Assembly (NCBI RefSeq): GCF_026151205.1
Contig: NC_087082.1
Coordinates: 14,419,365 to 14,479,364, forward strand
Length of the DNA: 60,000 nt
Reading direction: 5' to 3'
DNA from: Bolinopsis microptera
Taxonomy: Eukaryota; Ctenophora; Tentaculata; Lobata; Bolinopsidae
Notes under the pieces: generated by a model
The model's database searches: none
What the model was told of the DNA's origin: nothing
The model's input: only the letters and a program-made list of their open reading frames with translations
Translations under genes and position numbers: made by a program
Shown here: in pieces, positions 20,601 through 28,985 of the stretch
How positions within the stretch are numbered: the first letter of the stretch is position 1
Layout of the letters: each line of letters starts with the position of its first letter

Positions 20601-22989
20601 GCCTGGGTAACGGTCCCGAAAGGGCCTGGGTCATGGACCGTCATGGTCCCGAAAGGGCCTGGGTCACGTGGTAACCGGGTCACGTGGCCTAGGCATGGTT
20701 TCCAAAAGGGCCTGGGTCACGGTCCCTAAAGGGCCTGGGTCAGGGTCCCGAAAAGGCCTGGGTCACGTGGTAACTGGGTCACGTGGCCTAGGTATGAGTT
20801 CCAAAAGGGCCTGAGTCACGGTCCCGAAAGGGCCTGGGTCAGGGTCCTGAAAGGGCCTGGGTCAGAGTCCCGAAAGGGCCTGAGTCACGGTCCTAAAAGG
20901 GCCTGAGTCACGGTCCTAAAAGGGCCTGAGTCACGGTCCTAAAAGGGCCCGACTTTTAACATATTTTGGTTTTTACACTCGAAAATCTTAACGCGAAAAT
21001 TTCAAAATTATGCGAAATTAAGCGGAAAATGCTAGATTATGCGGAAATATGCAGAAAATTACAAAATGTGCGGAAGTGTGCGGAAAACAATAAATTATGC
21101 GGAAATGTGCGGAAAACGGTAAATTGTGCGATCCCGCACCCATCGCACCTAATATGTGCCTCTGAGTGATAATGTGTCTATCTAGTTGAGATTTAAGGTT
21201 TCAGAATTCCACATACATGTATCATGGCATACCTCCCATACTAGCTGATATTAATACTTCTTTAAATAACAATAATTTATGTTGCAGGTCCTGACTAAGT
21301 TGTATGCTAATTATAAGAACGCTATTAACTTTATGGACGCGTACGATAAAGCTCATGAAGTACTGAAGAAAGCGAATATTATCAGAGCCAAGAGGCATGA
21401 TAGTATGAACTTGAAAACTAAGCAAGGTAACCATAGTAACCTGTGATATAAAGTGCTAGTAACCATAGTAACCTGTGATATGAAGTACTGAAGAAAGCGA
21501 ATATTATCAGAGCCAAGAGGCATGATAGTATGAACGTGAAAACTAAGCAAGGTAACCATAGTAACCTGTGATATAAAGTGCTAGTAACCATAGTAACCTG
21601 TGATATGAGTACTGAAGAAAGCGAATATTATCAGAGCCAAGAGGCATGATAGTATGAACTTGAAAACTAAACAAGGTAACCATAGTAACCTGTGATATAA
21701 AGTGCTAGTAACCATAGTAACCTGTGATATGAGTACTGAAGAAAGCGAATATTATCAGAGCCAAGAGGCATGATAGTATGAACTTGAAAACTAAACAAGG
21801 TAACCATAGTAACCTGTGATATAAAGTGCTAGTAACCATAGTAACCTGTGATATGAGTACTGAAGAAAGCGAATATTATCAGAGCCAAGAGGCATGATAG
21901 TATGAACCTGAAAACTAAACAAGGTAACCATAGTAACATGTGATATAAAGTGCTAGTAACCATAGTAACCTGTGATATTATCAGAGCCAAGAGACATGAT
22001 AGTATGAACTTGAAAACTAAGCAAGGTAACCATAGTAACATGTGATATGAAGTGCTAGTAACCATAGTAACCTGTAATATTATCAGAGCCAAGAGGCATG
22101 ATAGTATGAACTTGAAAACTAAGCAAGGTAACCATAGTAACATGTGATATGAAGTGCTAGTAACCATAGTAACCTGTAATATTATCAGAGCCAAGAGACA
22201 TGATAGTATGAACTTGAAAACTAAACAAGGTAACCATAGTAACATGTGATATGAAGTGCTAGTAACCATAGTAACATGTGATATAAAGTGCTAGTAACCA
22301 TAGTAACCTGTAATATTATCAGAGCCAAGAGGCATGATAGTATGAACTTAAAAACTAAACAAGGTCCGATATGTTTATAAGAGGGGGATGTTTAAAATTA
22401 ATATCTTATTTAAGTATCAAATTGTCAATTTAGAATTGTACTTTTGATACTGTGGACACAGGTCGAAACATAAATTTTGTTACAATGTAGTAAGAGCCAA
22501 AGCTAACACTATTTGTAATCAATTATGTGTGAAGAAATGAAAGGAACTGAAAACATCTGTAATTGTATATAATTTACAGGAGACTGGGGAATAAAGGCAG
22601 CTGACGAAGCAGCAATCGTACAAGAAGACAAGGAGTTCCAAGCTCAGTTGAAAGCCATCGCTAAAATATTTACTAACAATCAATCTACTTTCTCAACTTC
22701 TCTCCGAGACTTTCTCATGGCTCTCTCGTTGGTACGTTGTAATTAGTTAATTTATTTAATTATCTTATTATGTACATATAATTATAGTGGATGTAACATT
22801 TTAGTGTGCGTTGTATTTAAGAATTTACTGTATACTGATTTTAACCCGTTGTTTTATTTTCACCAGGAGGCTGACGATTCTATGAAGTTTTTGTCACTGA
22901 GAATTGATTTCAACGAGCACTACAAGCAAAAACATGGCAACAATTTCAACGGCCCTTACATTAACAGAACGAAATCAGTTGATGCGTGA
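5613..22989 (+). CDS. TUBGCP3: Gamma-tubulin complex component 3 (GCP3), spliced, 18 exons seen
   Basis: Core subunit of the gamma-tubulin small complex; its C-terminal GRIP2 region binds gamma-tubulin and the complex nucleates microtubules at centrosomes (family knowledge). Phased exons: 5613-5692 (tentative), 6731-6823, 7079-7257, 7706-7837, 8874-9034, 9194-9267, 9348-9425, 10840-11022, 11267-11474, 11582-11715, 11854-11955, 12161-12256, 12662-12849, 15481-15640, 19564-19722, 21288-21426, 22580-22731, 22867-22989. All phases join, giving 786 residues from 6731, against about 900 in vertebrates; the initiator exon is missing. Recognisable pieces are LVRDLLFVFQGI, QELREYYRLIATL, RRWIYEGE, LLLGQGDFIQHLMDL, GDTGWDVFTIDY, QYYINFEVLECSW and the C-terminal SLRIDFNEHYK. 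No indel or stop interrupts about 2.4 kb of exons. Where repeats copy exon edges, I took the exon-proximal copy, so real splice choice could differ. Confidence 0.92.
5727..6615. repeat. 33-bp minisatellite, about 26 copies, in the first visible GCP3 intron
   Basis: Tandem 33-bp units built around TTTCATCATAGAACCAGATA, with CCAGATATTG/CTAGATATTG variants. Two units are interrupted by the same extra piece, ATAGATCTGCTGTTCGCA, at about 6323 and 6599. The period is a multiple of three and the unit lacks stops in two frames, which makes long artefactual ORFs. Confidence 0.95.
7627..7705 (+). repeat. Partial upstream copy of GCP3 exon start with its acceptor
   Basis: About 40 nt after TTTCAG at 7621-7626 (GAACGAGTTGCTGGTGAAGC onward) repeat the beginning of the true exon at 7706 (GAATGAGGTGCTGGTGAAGC). 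The copy stops before the exon body and is followed by TAGTAACCATAG-type short repeats. Confidence 0.8.
7838..8075. repeat. Degenerate GTAACC(G/A)TA short repeats at intron start
   Basis: The intron after the exon ending at 7837 starts with tandem, imperfect 9-10 bp units of GTAACCGTA type. The same motif precedes the exon at 7706, so the exon is flanked by the same short repeat. Confidence 0.8.
8230..8873 (+). repeat. Array of 12-bp repeats and copies of the GCP3 acceptor/exon start
   Basis: Two blocks of (TAACAACTAAAC)n, about 25 copies each. Each block follows a roughly 30-nt copy of the exon start (GTGGGAAGCAAGTAGGATGT onward) at about 8236 and 8558; the genuine exon starts at 8874. The copy at 8558 and the real exon both follow CATTATCAG, while the first copy follows GATTGTCAA and lacks a proper AG. 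Confidence 0.9.
10142..10839 (+). repeat. 36-bp minisatellite of polypyrimidine tract, acceptor and exon start, about 20 copies
   Basis: Each unit has CCTCTCTCTCTCCTCAG followed by AACACACTAGGAAAG and CTAA. That is a full 3' splice site plus the first 15 nt of the GCP3 exon that truly begins at 10840. Terminal units are 34 bp, with one CT fewer. Every unit is a complete candidate acceptor. Confidence 0.95.
12500..12661 (+). repeat. Two extra copies of a GCP3 exon start with acceptor
   Basis: CACTCCCACAG followed by about 50 nt of exon start (ACGGCGCAGCGTGCAACAAA onward) occurs after positions 12513 and 12591 before the genuine copy starting at 12662. Spacings are 78 and 70 bp. Only the last copy continues into the exon body. 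Confidence 0.9.
12813..15330 (+). repeat. 36-bp minisatellite of exon end plus donor, about 70 copies
   Basis: The GCP3 exon ending at 12849 terminates in GAAACTTACCTCTGTATATTCAG, followed by the donor GTTAGGT. This edge, with a GGCAGG linker, is then repeated about 70 times at 36 bp. Irregularities include an extra TTACG near 13519, an extra CAG near 13731, a few point variants, and two shortened terminal units after 15270. The 36-bp period keeps the exon frame open through whole sub-blocks, producing false ORFs of 298 and 623 codons. Confidence 0.95.
15626..16010 (+). repeat. 32-bp minisatellite of exon end plus donor, 12 copies
   Basis: The last 15 nt of the GCP3 exon ending at 15640 (CACTTCATATCACAG) plus the donor GTTACTATGGTTACTAG are repeated at 32-bp spacing, with the last copy ending near 15992. 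Variants include ATCACATG near 15800 and GTTGCTATG near 15835. Confidence 0.95.
16037..19032. mobile_element. Foldback-type element with about 1-1.4 kb inverted arms in a GCP3 intron
   Basis: The left arm begins TAGTACAGGGAAATCCGTCT and the right arm ends with its reverse complement at 19032. If TA is the target duplication, the element proper is GTACAGGG...CCCTGTAC at 16039-19030. The arms match, with indels, over about 16037-17460 and 18068-19032. The left arm holds two extra blocks (about 16320-16500 and 16750-16985) absent on the right. The loop of about 600 bp has no convincing transposase ORF. I therefore call a non-autonomous foldback or long-TIR DNA element. The small ORFs repeated on both arms look incidental. 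Confidence 0.85.
17499..17631. mobile_element. Nested inverted-repeat cassette carrying (CCCTAA)n telomere-like repeats
   Basis: A 17-bp inverted repeat (GACAACTGAACCCAATT at 17499-17515 and its reverse complement at 17615-17631) encloses about nine CCCTAA-type units at 17528-17580, with a CTAACT and a CCTTAA variant. It lies in the loop of the foldback element. No target duplication was identified. Confidence 0.7.
19773..19975 (+). repeat. Two extra copies of the 3' end of a GCP3 exon with donors
   Basis: The final roughly 73 nt of the exon ending at 19722 (ATCATTGAGGCCCACAAGAG to GAGCATCTACAG) recur twice downstream. Each copy ends in CTACAG followed by GTGAAC or GTTAAT, and the copies are separated by TTAATTAG-rich spacers. 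Confidence 0.9.
20018..21164. mobile_element. Non-autonomous hAT-type DNA transposon with perfect 8-bp target duplication
   Basis: Perfect 21-bp terminal inverted repeats begin CAGAGGCACATATTAGGTGC. They are flanked by identical 8-bp direct repeats AGTGATAA at 20010-20017 and 21165-21172. An 8-bp duplication with CAGAGG-type ends is the hallmark of hAT elements. The interior of 1147 bp has no transposase; it holds TGCGGAAA-rich subterminal repeats on both sides and a tandem block at about 20570-20950. It sits in the GCP3 intron between exons 19564-19722 and 21288-21426. Confidence 0.92.
20570..20950. repeat. GGGCCTGGGTCACGGTCC-type tandem repeats inside the hAT element
   Basis: About 15 imperfect units of roughly 22-24 bp (AAAGGGCCTGGGTCACGGTC and variants) lie inside the hAT element, some joined to GTCACGTGGTAAC pieces containing an E-box. 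The block is much more GC-rich than its surroundings. Confidence 0.85.
21427..22366 (+). repeat. Eight extra copies of the 3' end of a GCP3 exon with donors
   Basis: The last roughly 70 nt of the exon ending at 21426 (including GAATATTATCAGAGCCAAGA and the terminal AAACTAAGCAAG) recur eight times, seven of them directly followed by GTAACCATAG. Units are about 125 bp at first and about 100 bp later, where GAGTACTGAAGAAAGC is lost. CTGTGATAT-AAAGTGC-TAGTAACC spacers separate them. The final copy ends in ACAAGGTCCGAT. Confidence 0.9.
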
Positions 22990-23262
22990 AATTTGTTCAC
23001 GAATATGAACTGTTATTATTTCGATATTTTAATACATTAACCCGTATTTATAATATCATGACTTTACTGTAGCTGTAGTGGAACTAAATTGTTTTTGGTA
23101 TTTGAAGCATTCATTGATATTGACGATATTTTGTACAGTGTAGGAACTTTCTATATTTTGTATTAACATGTATTACTTTATTTCTTATCGCTGACTATTT
23201 GAACGAAGTATTCGTATTTTTCTCATTTCTGTCCAAGTGGCAATTGGTTATCTTTCAATAAA
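22990..23262 (+). other. GCP3 3' untranslated region with polyadenylation signal
   Basis: After the TGA at 22987-22989 no further coding is seen. The first good AATAAA is at 23257-23262 (TTTCAATAAACGG), which gives a plausible 3' UTR of about 270-290 nt. Confidence 0.6.
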
Positions 23263-25200
23263 CGGTCTACTCAATATTATAGCGGAAGACGCGTTGGTAA
23301 AAATAGAGATTTTGCTGCGCGGAATAATCAATTTATTCAAGCAATTTAATTAAGAAATAAAATGCGCGCGTTGGTAGATTTTATTATCATTTGTGCGCGG
23401 TCTTTTTTCTCTCTTGAAAATATCGTTAACGGCCCATTTGATAGTTCACCCTGGTGCTTTCCGTGTTTATTTCCTTTGCCAAACTTCGGCGATAAATGTT
23501 ACAATGAACCCTTCATTAAATGCTAATAAACCAAATCAAACCAATTAATAACAAGAGCATGATCTGCTTCTATCCGCGGAAGTCAGCTAAAGGTAATTTC
23601 AATACACTCAGAGTTTTCTAGCTCTCACGTCCATTCTAATAGATGAACTACTTCGTCACATCACATGCAAAGTTCTGCAGTCTTCAGACTAGTTCTTCTT
23701 ACCCTAAAATAATAATCCCAAGTGTTTGGACTCCCTGAGTTGTAGACAGTTTACTAACAATCCAGTCAAACCTAAGATCATAAGTGGATGGTGACGATTC
23801 AGTATGTCTTTTACTTGGGGGACCCCAGGCTATAATATTCATAAACATAGAGATTTGACGGAATGACAGGCTGAGCGCCGCCCAGTAATATGCAGTAATT
23901 CTGCTGGAGGTTCTCATTCAGCAGGGAGACCTGAGCTTCTGAGATAATCATTACATTCATAATAATCATTAAATTTATATGTTTGTAACATTCAATACTT
24001 TCCATTAAGCTATGAAGACTGCTAATCTGCGCTAAATTCTGTTAGATATTAATACTGCTGGATCGCAGTCTATCTAATATGCAGGTTTGTAAGTTAGTCA
24101 TGGGGATAAGTAACCTCATTTTCATGCTATTTTTCTGTACATATTTGCCAAATAATAAACAACCTTAACTAGTTTAATAAGTAACACTGAGAAATTATAA
24201 CAATCAGGTGCTCCTGCGAATACCAACTCCCTCCTGTGGAAGCAGCTCTGCCACTCTGTCTGGGTAGTTGGACAGCCTAGTGACATTCTTTGTAATTGTA
24301 CAAGTAGGTTTACAATTATGAAGTATAATTTAACCAATTTACTAGATTAATTTTGGTTATACAAGGCCCGTAATTACTAAATAGGCTGGCTGGATGGAAC
24401 AATTTCCCTTCTAAACTTCGTGAAAAGCTCCACAGATCATCTTAAATTGGGACATGTCCTGTGTGAGGGAGTGCTACATGATTATTTTTATAAGCAGTTA
24501 ACTTGAGTGAACCCAACATTCTTCGTTTAGATTGGCAAGATAAGCCTGTTTGTTGGTCTCCTGAACTCATGAATTTTCATTCAGTTTGGATATAAAAAGG
24601 CAGAGTTGTGAGCCAAAAACCATATGCCCATATTTGGGCATACGCACCTAATTGAGAACTTTCGGCCCATAAATTGATCAAATTTCAATAATTAAAACTA
24701 ACTTTATATGAAAGGTTAGCCTAAACTACTATACATATTGCCTGTGATATAGTATTTTATATCCCCGGGGTCAAATCCGTAAATATACCTACATTTTAAT
24801 AAACTTGATCTCTCCCACTGTTGAAGAAAGTTTATCTCAGAAGATTTGTTAACTTTATTTACGTTTGTAACTAACATGACAAGTTCATCTAATATTGTAG
24901 CACAAAATCGTATTTGTCGTTAAACAGAACTTAAACTTCAAATTTTCACCTCAAATTCGCACCTCAAATTTTCGTGAATGGAATTATATTGCATTGTATA
25001 TATGAAGGATGAGTAGCCAGCTGTATTTCAACGTATGAGATTTTCAGCAGAGGAACTTTATTAGAACAATCAACAAAACGAAATTTGTCGAACATGGGGC
25101 ACGCTCAACTCAATTATTTTGCTGACGTATGTGACAAGAAGTTGGCAGATCTGATTGTTTTATTCACCTGCTATACCTCTACTGCAAGTAAGCTTCAGAC
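23263..25200. other. Intergenic, no gene recognised
   Basis: AT-rich sequence between the GCP3 gene and the protease cluster. Short ORFs on the minus strand (for example 23699-23917 and 24122-24337) have no family resemblance and no supporting splice context. From about 25030 onward the sequence begins to resemble the upstream regions of the other protease genes (AACAAAACGAAATTTGTCGA near 25072). Confidence 0.5.
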
Positions 25201-25220
25201 GTAGGTGCTAGCAACTGTCC

Positions 25221-25317
25221 CTGATTGTTCTGATTCACCTGTTGCTCCTATACGTTACTCCCCTCAAGTTCACTATAAAAACCAGCCCCCAATCCCCTCA
25301 GTCATCACTCTACCAAG
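25221..25317 (+). promoter_or_regulatory. Promoter of the first protease gene
   Basis: CTGATTGTTCTGATTCACCT at 25221 and TATAAAA at 25274-25280, 44 nt before the ATG, followed by CAGTCATCACTCTACCAAG immediately before the start codon. The same order of elements recurs, with small changes, before all six genes of the cluster, with TATA-to-ATG spacing of 43-44 nt. The 5' leader is therefore very short. Confidence 0.75.
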
Positions 25318-26373
25318 ATGAAGATAATTCTAGTTTGTTTGCTGGCTGTTGCCCTAGCTGATGACCCTCTCAGAGAGGTCCTGAAGTCTCCCAGAGCTAC
25401 ACTGAACTTGTACTCTCAGTTCAAGGCTAAGAACCACCTGAAATTTAGCACTGGAGAGGATGTGATGAGATTTAGACTATTTAGAGCTAATGCTGAGCAT
25501 GTTGCCGACTACAACGAGGACACTGAGGACAGCGCTGGATATGCTCTCAACAAGTTCTCCGCTATGACCCCCGGAGAGAAACAGAGATATCTGGGACTCA
25601 ACATCACCTCCATGACACCCGGACCTGAGGACACCGTGCTGAGGAGTGGGGTGGGGAACCCTTCTAAACTTCTCTGGACTGACAAAGGCATGGTCACCCC
25701 TGTCAAAAACCAGGGAAGCTGTGGATCCTGTTGGTCCTTCGGAGCAGTGGGAGGTCTGGAGACAACCTACGCAGTGAAGTCCGGCGTTCTGAGGAACTTC
25801 GCCGAGCAGGAGTACCTCGACTGTGTGTTTGAGGGAAAGGATGACGGATGTGATGGAGGCTGGGTTGATAGATGCTACCAGTGGAGCGCACAGTATGGAG
25901 GAAGACTGGCTGCTACCAGAGACTACCCATACACTCAAAGGGACGGAAAGTGCTACTACAAACAGAAACCTAACGCTATGAAGGCATACAAGATGACAGG
26001 AGTAGAAAGAGTCAGCCAGTCAGAGGCTGCCCATATTGATGTCCTGCAGTTTGCTTCTATCGGAGTAGCCTTCCAGGTGACGGACAGGACTTTCCAGTAC
26101 GATCACGAGATATTGAGAGACACGACATGTCACGGACACGCTAACCACGCCGTTTCCATGGTGGGGTACGCTCCTAAATACGTACTGGTCAAGAACTCTT
26201 GGGGCGCCGACTGGGGAGATAAGGGTTTCGTGAGGTTCGCTAGAGGCCACCACAATTGTCAACTCTTCAAGTATTCCAGCTATCCCAGACTGGAGAGCAC
26301 TGGAGAAAGTGACTCAGGATCTGAAAGCGCCTCCGACTACACTCCTCCTGATGATGATGGAGACGACCCCTAG
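25318..26373 (+). CDS. Papain-family (C1A) cysteine protease precursor, truncated copy lacking the ShKT tail
   Basis: Secreted cathepsin-L-like protease. Signal peptide MKIILVCLLAVALA at 1-14. An I29 propeptide carries an ERFNIN-type pattern (E47, R51, F55, N58, V62, N66). The mature domain begins near residue 120. Active-site residues are oxyanion Gln132 and Cys138 in NQGSCGSCWSFG, His277 in HANHAVSMVGY and Asn293 in VKNSWGADWG; GCDGG is also present. An acidic Ser/Asp linker follows. Compared with its paralogues, this copy lacks 5 nt in the Pro/Asp linker near 26367, so it ends at TAG (351 residues) before the C-terminal ShKT domain that the other copies keep. There is no intron in the coding sequence. 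The protease part looks fully functional; the missing tail should alter targeting or partner binding rather than catalysis (inference). Confidence 0.93.
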   Translation: MKIILVCLLAVALADDPLREVLKSPRATLNLYSQFKAKNHLKFSTGEDVMRFRLFRANAEHVADYNEDTEDSAGYALNKFSAMTPGEKQRYLGLNITSMTPGPEDTVLRSGVGNPSKLLWTDKGMVTPVKNQGSCGSCWSFGAVGGLETTYAVKSGVLRNFAEQEYLDCVFEGKDDGCDGGWVDRCYQWSAQYGGRLAATRDYPYTQRDGKCYYKQKPNAMKAYKMTGVERVSQSEAAHIDVLQFASIGVAFQVTDRTFQYDHEILRDTTCHGHANHAVSMVGYAPKYVLVKNSWGADWGDKGFVRFARGHHNCQLFKYSSYPRLESTGESDSGSESASDYTPPDDDGDDP

Positions 26374-26581
26374 CCCCAACCCTGACCCCAACTGCAAGGA
26401 CGTGGTTACTAACTGTGCCAAGTACAAGGACAGCTGTGGAAGGATCTACTGGGTCGAGTACATGAAGAAGAACTGTGCTAAAACCTGCAACTACTGCGAG
26501 GGAGACGATAATGGCGACGATTGTCCCAGTGGAACAGTGAGGTGCAGCGATGGAGTTTGCAGGCATGAACACATGTGTTAG
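26374..26581 (+). pseudogene. Out-of-frame ShKT tail of the truncated protease gene
   Basis: Just after the premature stop the sequence still encodes, in another frame, a six-cysteine ShKT-type domain (CKDVVTNCAKYKD through KTCNYC) and the four-cysteine terminal peptide ending CRHEHMC, then TAG at 26579-26581. It is open and well conserved, so the 5-nt loss looks recent. No start codon or promoter of its own is evident. Confidence 0.85.
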
Positions 26582-27209
26582 ATATTGTTAACATGGTAAT
26601 TACTATTTAATTTCAAATCTTAATTATCCTTATCGTTTAACATGTGCTGATGTGCTATTGAACATTGTTAGTTAAATGTTATATATTTCTATTACATAAC
26701 TATGTTCAATTTGTCGTTTCAGTATAACTTTTCAAAAGTCAAAAAATGTTCTACCTATAAGGTAGGTACTCAAATCGCCACCAAATACGATCATCTGTAA
26801 TTCGATCTGACCACCAGGGTCTTCGTTTCGTGACCACCAACCGTTGTTGTAATCAGTGCCCAAGCCTGGCTGGTTTAAAAATAAAACTACCTCGACAGCT
26901 CTAAAATTCTAGCACTAAACTTAGTTTTTCTCTTTATACAGAATTTCGCGAATAGCGGGCTTTTTCAATGCAATATTTTTAAATTCTATTTAAATTTTTA
27001 TGGTTTGAAATAACACCTCTCCACCATCATTGTTCCTTAATTGGTTAAGTTGTTTTAAAAATTGTATGTGTTTATCTCAAAGAAGAAGCTGCAAGCCGAT
27101 ATTCTTTTAACACCCGAACGTTTTAGCTGAGGACCTTTTGTTTCCTATCTAAAGAACATTTTGTTGAACAAAAGACACGGTCGATTCCATTAACTATCAT
27201 ACGTAGGTG

Positions 27210-27316
27210 GTAGCACCTGTTCCTGATTGTTCTAATTCACCTGCTTCCCCTCTACCTCCCCTCTATAGTTCACTATAAAAACCAGCTCCCTCCTCCTCAG
27301 TCATCACTCTACCAAG
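27210..27316 (+). promoter_or_regulatory. Promoter of the first short ShKT gene
   Basis: The cluster-type upstream box (CCTGATTGTTCTAATTCACC) is followed by TATAAAA at 27274-27280, 43 nt before ATG, and by the shared leader TCATCACTCTACCAAG. Sequence similarity to the other upstream regions extends back to about 26940. Confidence 0.75.
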
Positions 27317-27592
27317 ATGAAGATAATTCTAGTTTGTTTGCTGGCTGTTGCTCTAGCTGATGACCCTCCTTGTAGGGATGTGTACGATAATTGTGCCAGG
27401 TCGGTGCGCTACTGCAAGACTATCTCCATGATTAAGAACTGTGCTAAAACCTGCAACTACTGCAAGGAAGAGGATGACGAAGACGACTCTAACCCCTGCA
27501 GGGACACGGGTTTTAATTGTGCTAGGTCAGTACGCTACTGCAAGAGTTTCTCTATGATGCAGAACTGTCCTAAAACGTGTGGCTACTGCTAG
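27317..27592 (+). CDS. Small secreted protein with two ShKT domains
   Basis: 91 residues: the cluster's signal peptide (MKIILVCLLAVALA), then two tandem six-cysteine ShKT-type domains (CRDVYDNCARS to CNYC, and CRDTGFNCARS to CGYC) joined by an acidic linker EEDDEDD. ShKT domains occur in cnidarian channel-blocking peptides and also as accessory modules of proteases and peroxidases, so a toxin, defence or adhesion role cannot be told apart here. Promoter, leader and signal peptide are shared with the protease genes. It reads as a protease-gene relative in which the protease domain is gone and the ShKT module duplicated. It ends at TAG where the paralogue has GAG. Confidence 0.88.
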   Translation: MKIILVCLLAVALADDPPCRDVYDNCARSVRYCKTISMIKNCAKTCNYCKEEDDEDDSNPCRDTGFNCARSVRYCKSFSMMQNCPKTCGYC

Positions 27593-27681
27593 GGAGACGA
27601 TGGTGGAGTCTGTCCTAGTGTCCTAGTGGTACTATTAGATGCAAGGACGGGGTGTGCACACATAGACACATATGTGCCATT
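27593..27681 (+). pseudogene. Vestigial terminal peptide after the first short ShKT gene
   Basis: Directly after the stop, the DNA still resembles the terminal GDD-CPSGTVRC-DGVC segment of the protease genes. A tandem duplication of GTCCTAGT has shifted the frame and the ending is altered. The same stop and the same small duplication occur after the second short gene, so both events predate their split. Confidence 0.75.
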
Positions 27682-27770
27682 AAACATTGTTATCATATTA
27701 ACTATTGATATTTCTAAAAAACCTAAGTTATTTCACTGTTTCTAGCCTAAAATACTTAAATAAATAAAAT

Positions 27771-27921
27771 ATTCAAACAATATACACATAATATAGCAAT
27801 GACCCTATATAAAATTCTGTAAAAATGGTACAAATTTAGAAACTGATAGAAACAATATACACATAATATAGCAATGACCCTATATAAAATTCTGTAAAAA
27901 TGGTACAAATTTAGAAACTGA
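27771..27921. repeat. Direct duplication, two copies of about 75 bp
   Basis: AAACAATATACACATAATAT through AATTTAGAAACTGA occurs twice in tandem, separated by a few bases, almost without differences. Confidence 0.9.
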
Positions 27922-28031
27922 GGTAAAAATAAAAATAAAACCCTTTGTAATAATATATATAAAAACCACTAAATCACATCACAACAAAAAGTAGTTTAGA
28001 CCCCCATCCAACTAGAGCACTCCATGACCTT

Positions 28032-28530
28032 TTAGGGTTTAAGAGTGTTGATCAGGTTAAGGTCCAAATCACTTATTGCCGTGGGTGGAAGGGTTCTGGT
28101 ACCTCTGTACCCCCTGATAGAGATTATACAGGTTCTGAGTAGATCAAAACGCAGTCTGCGTCTGACAAATGACATCACATCACAATACCGTTGGCCTTTC
28201 TTTAGGCTGATCTTTTCAGCGAGATGTTTTAGAAACTGTGAAGCCTCAGTTGCCATTCCTCCTGTAGTACTGAACACCAGTGGCGTGAAGGTAGCCTTTT
28301 CAACATTGAGGACTCTGTCATTGTACTCACGTTTTTTGCTTTTCTCGTGAGATTGGTACATCTGTGAGATGCTCTTGTCACTGTTGGACTGGGCTTGAGG
28401 GTGAAGTACCCTTACATCTGTGAATGCCCTGTCCAGCGGCGACCAAAACGATCTCGCACTGATGTCCAGTCTTGCACCATCCTGTCTATTTGTTCCATTA
28501 GATAGTTCAAGTGTGTGAGCCTAAAATACT
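28032..28530 (-). mobile_element. Fragment of a retroelement-like ORF
   Basis: The minus strand is open through a segment reading ...FWSPLDRAFTDVRVLHPQAQ... then NDRVLNVEKATFTPLVFSTT, GGMATEASQFLKHLAEKI and RRRLRFDLLRTCIISIRG, ending at 28032. The motif set (V-hydrophobic-HP-AQSN, EKK-YN-RV-NVE, FTPLVFSTTGGM, R-R-FDLLR) is one I associate with ORFs attached to abundant mobile elements in cnidarian and other invertebrate genomes. Only this C-terminal part is present here, so it is an inactive fragment. Confidence 0.6.
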
Positions 28531-28539
28531 TGGAAAAGG

Positions 28540-28985
28540 GGTTAAAAACGCAGTTTTTCCCAAAATTTTCGACTGCAGCATCTTAGGCATCCGGTGATCG
28601 TCGCCGTTCGACCTATATTAATATTATACAACCCCCAAAGATTTTCTTGCCTCACGCTGTGTACTTCGGCCATGTCGTATTGTCGTGTCTTTCGCCGCGT
28701 TATGAAATGAGGATCGCGACGTGAGACTAAGATTTACTCGATGGATCCTAACCTTGTCTGATAGCAAGAAATGAAAAGTGTTTCACGAATAATCGCCGAA
28801 CAGCTAAATAGGACTAAATAAAAAGGAAGATATTTGTTTTTGTAAAACCAGCTTCTGAATCCTCCTCTGTTACTTCGCGTGAATCGTAATGCACAGCACT
28901 GAGCACAGCATTGGACACCGAACAGCTGACATCTTCGCGTATCATGGCTGCCTGCCATCTGCACTGACAATTATGCGCTTAATTT
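28540..28985. other. Intergenic, nothing recognised
   Basis: No gene or clear repeat array. A phrase near 28585 (GGCATCCGGTGATCGTCGCC) resembles AAGTCCGGTGATCGTTACGT near 34980, suggesting shared remnants of a dispersed element. Confidence 0.4.

Noticed and set aside
21427-22366. CRISPR-like alternation of repeats and spacers
   Set aside because: Repeats are exon ends and the spacers are themselves repeated. The setting is a spliced animal gene with no cas genes.
25477-25938. Antisense ORFs opposite the protease genes
   Set aside because: They recur in every copy only because the sense strand is conserved; no independent coding evidence.
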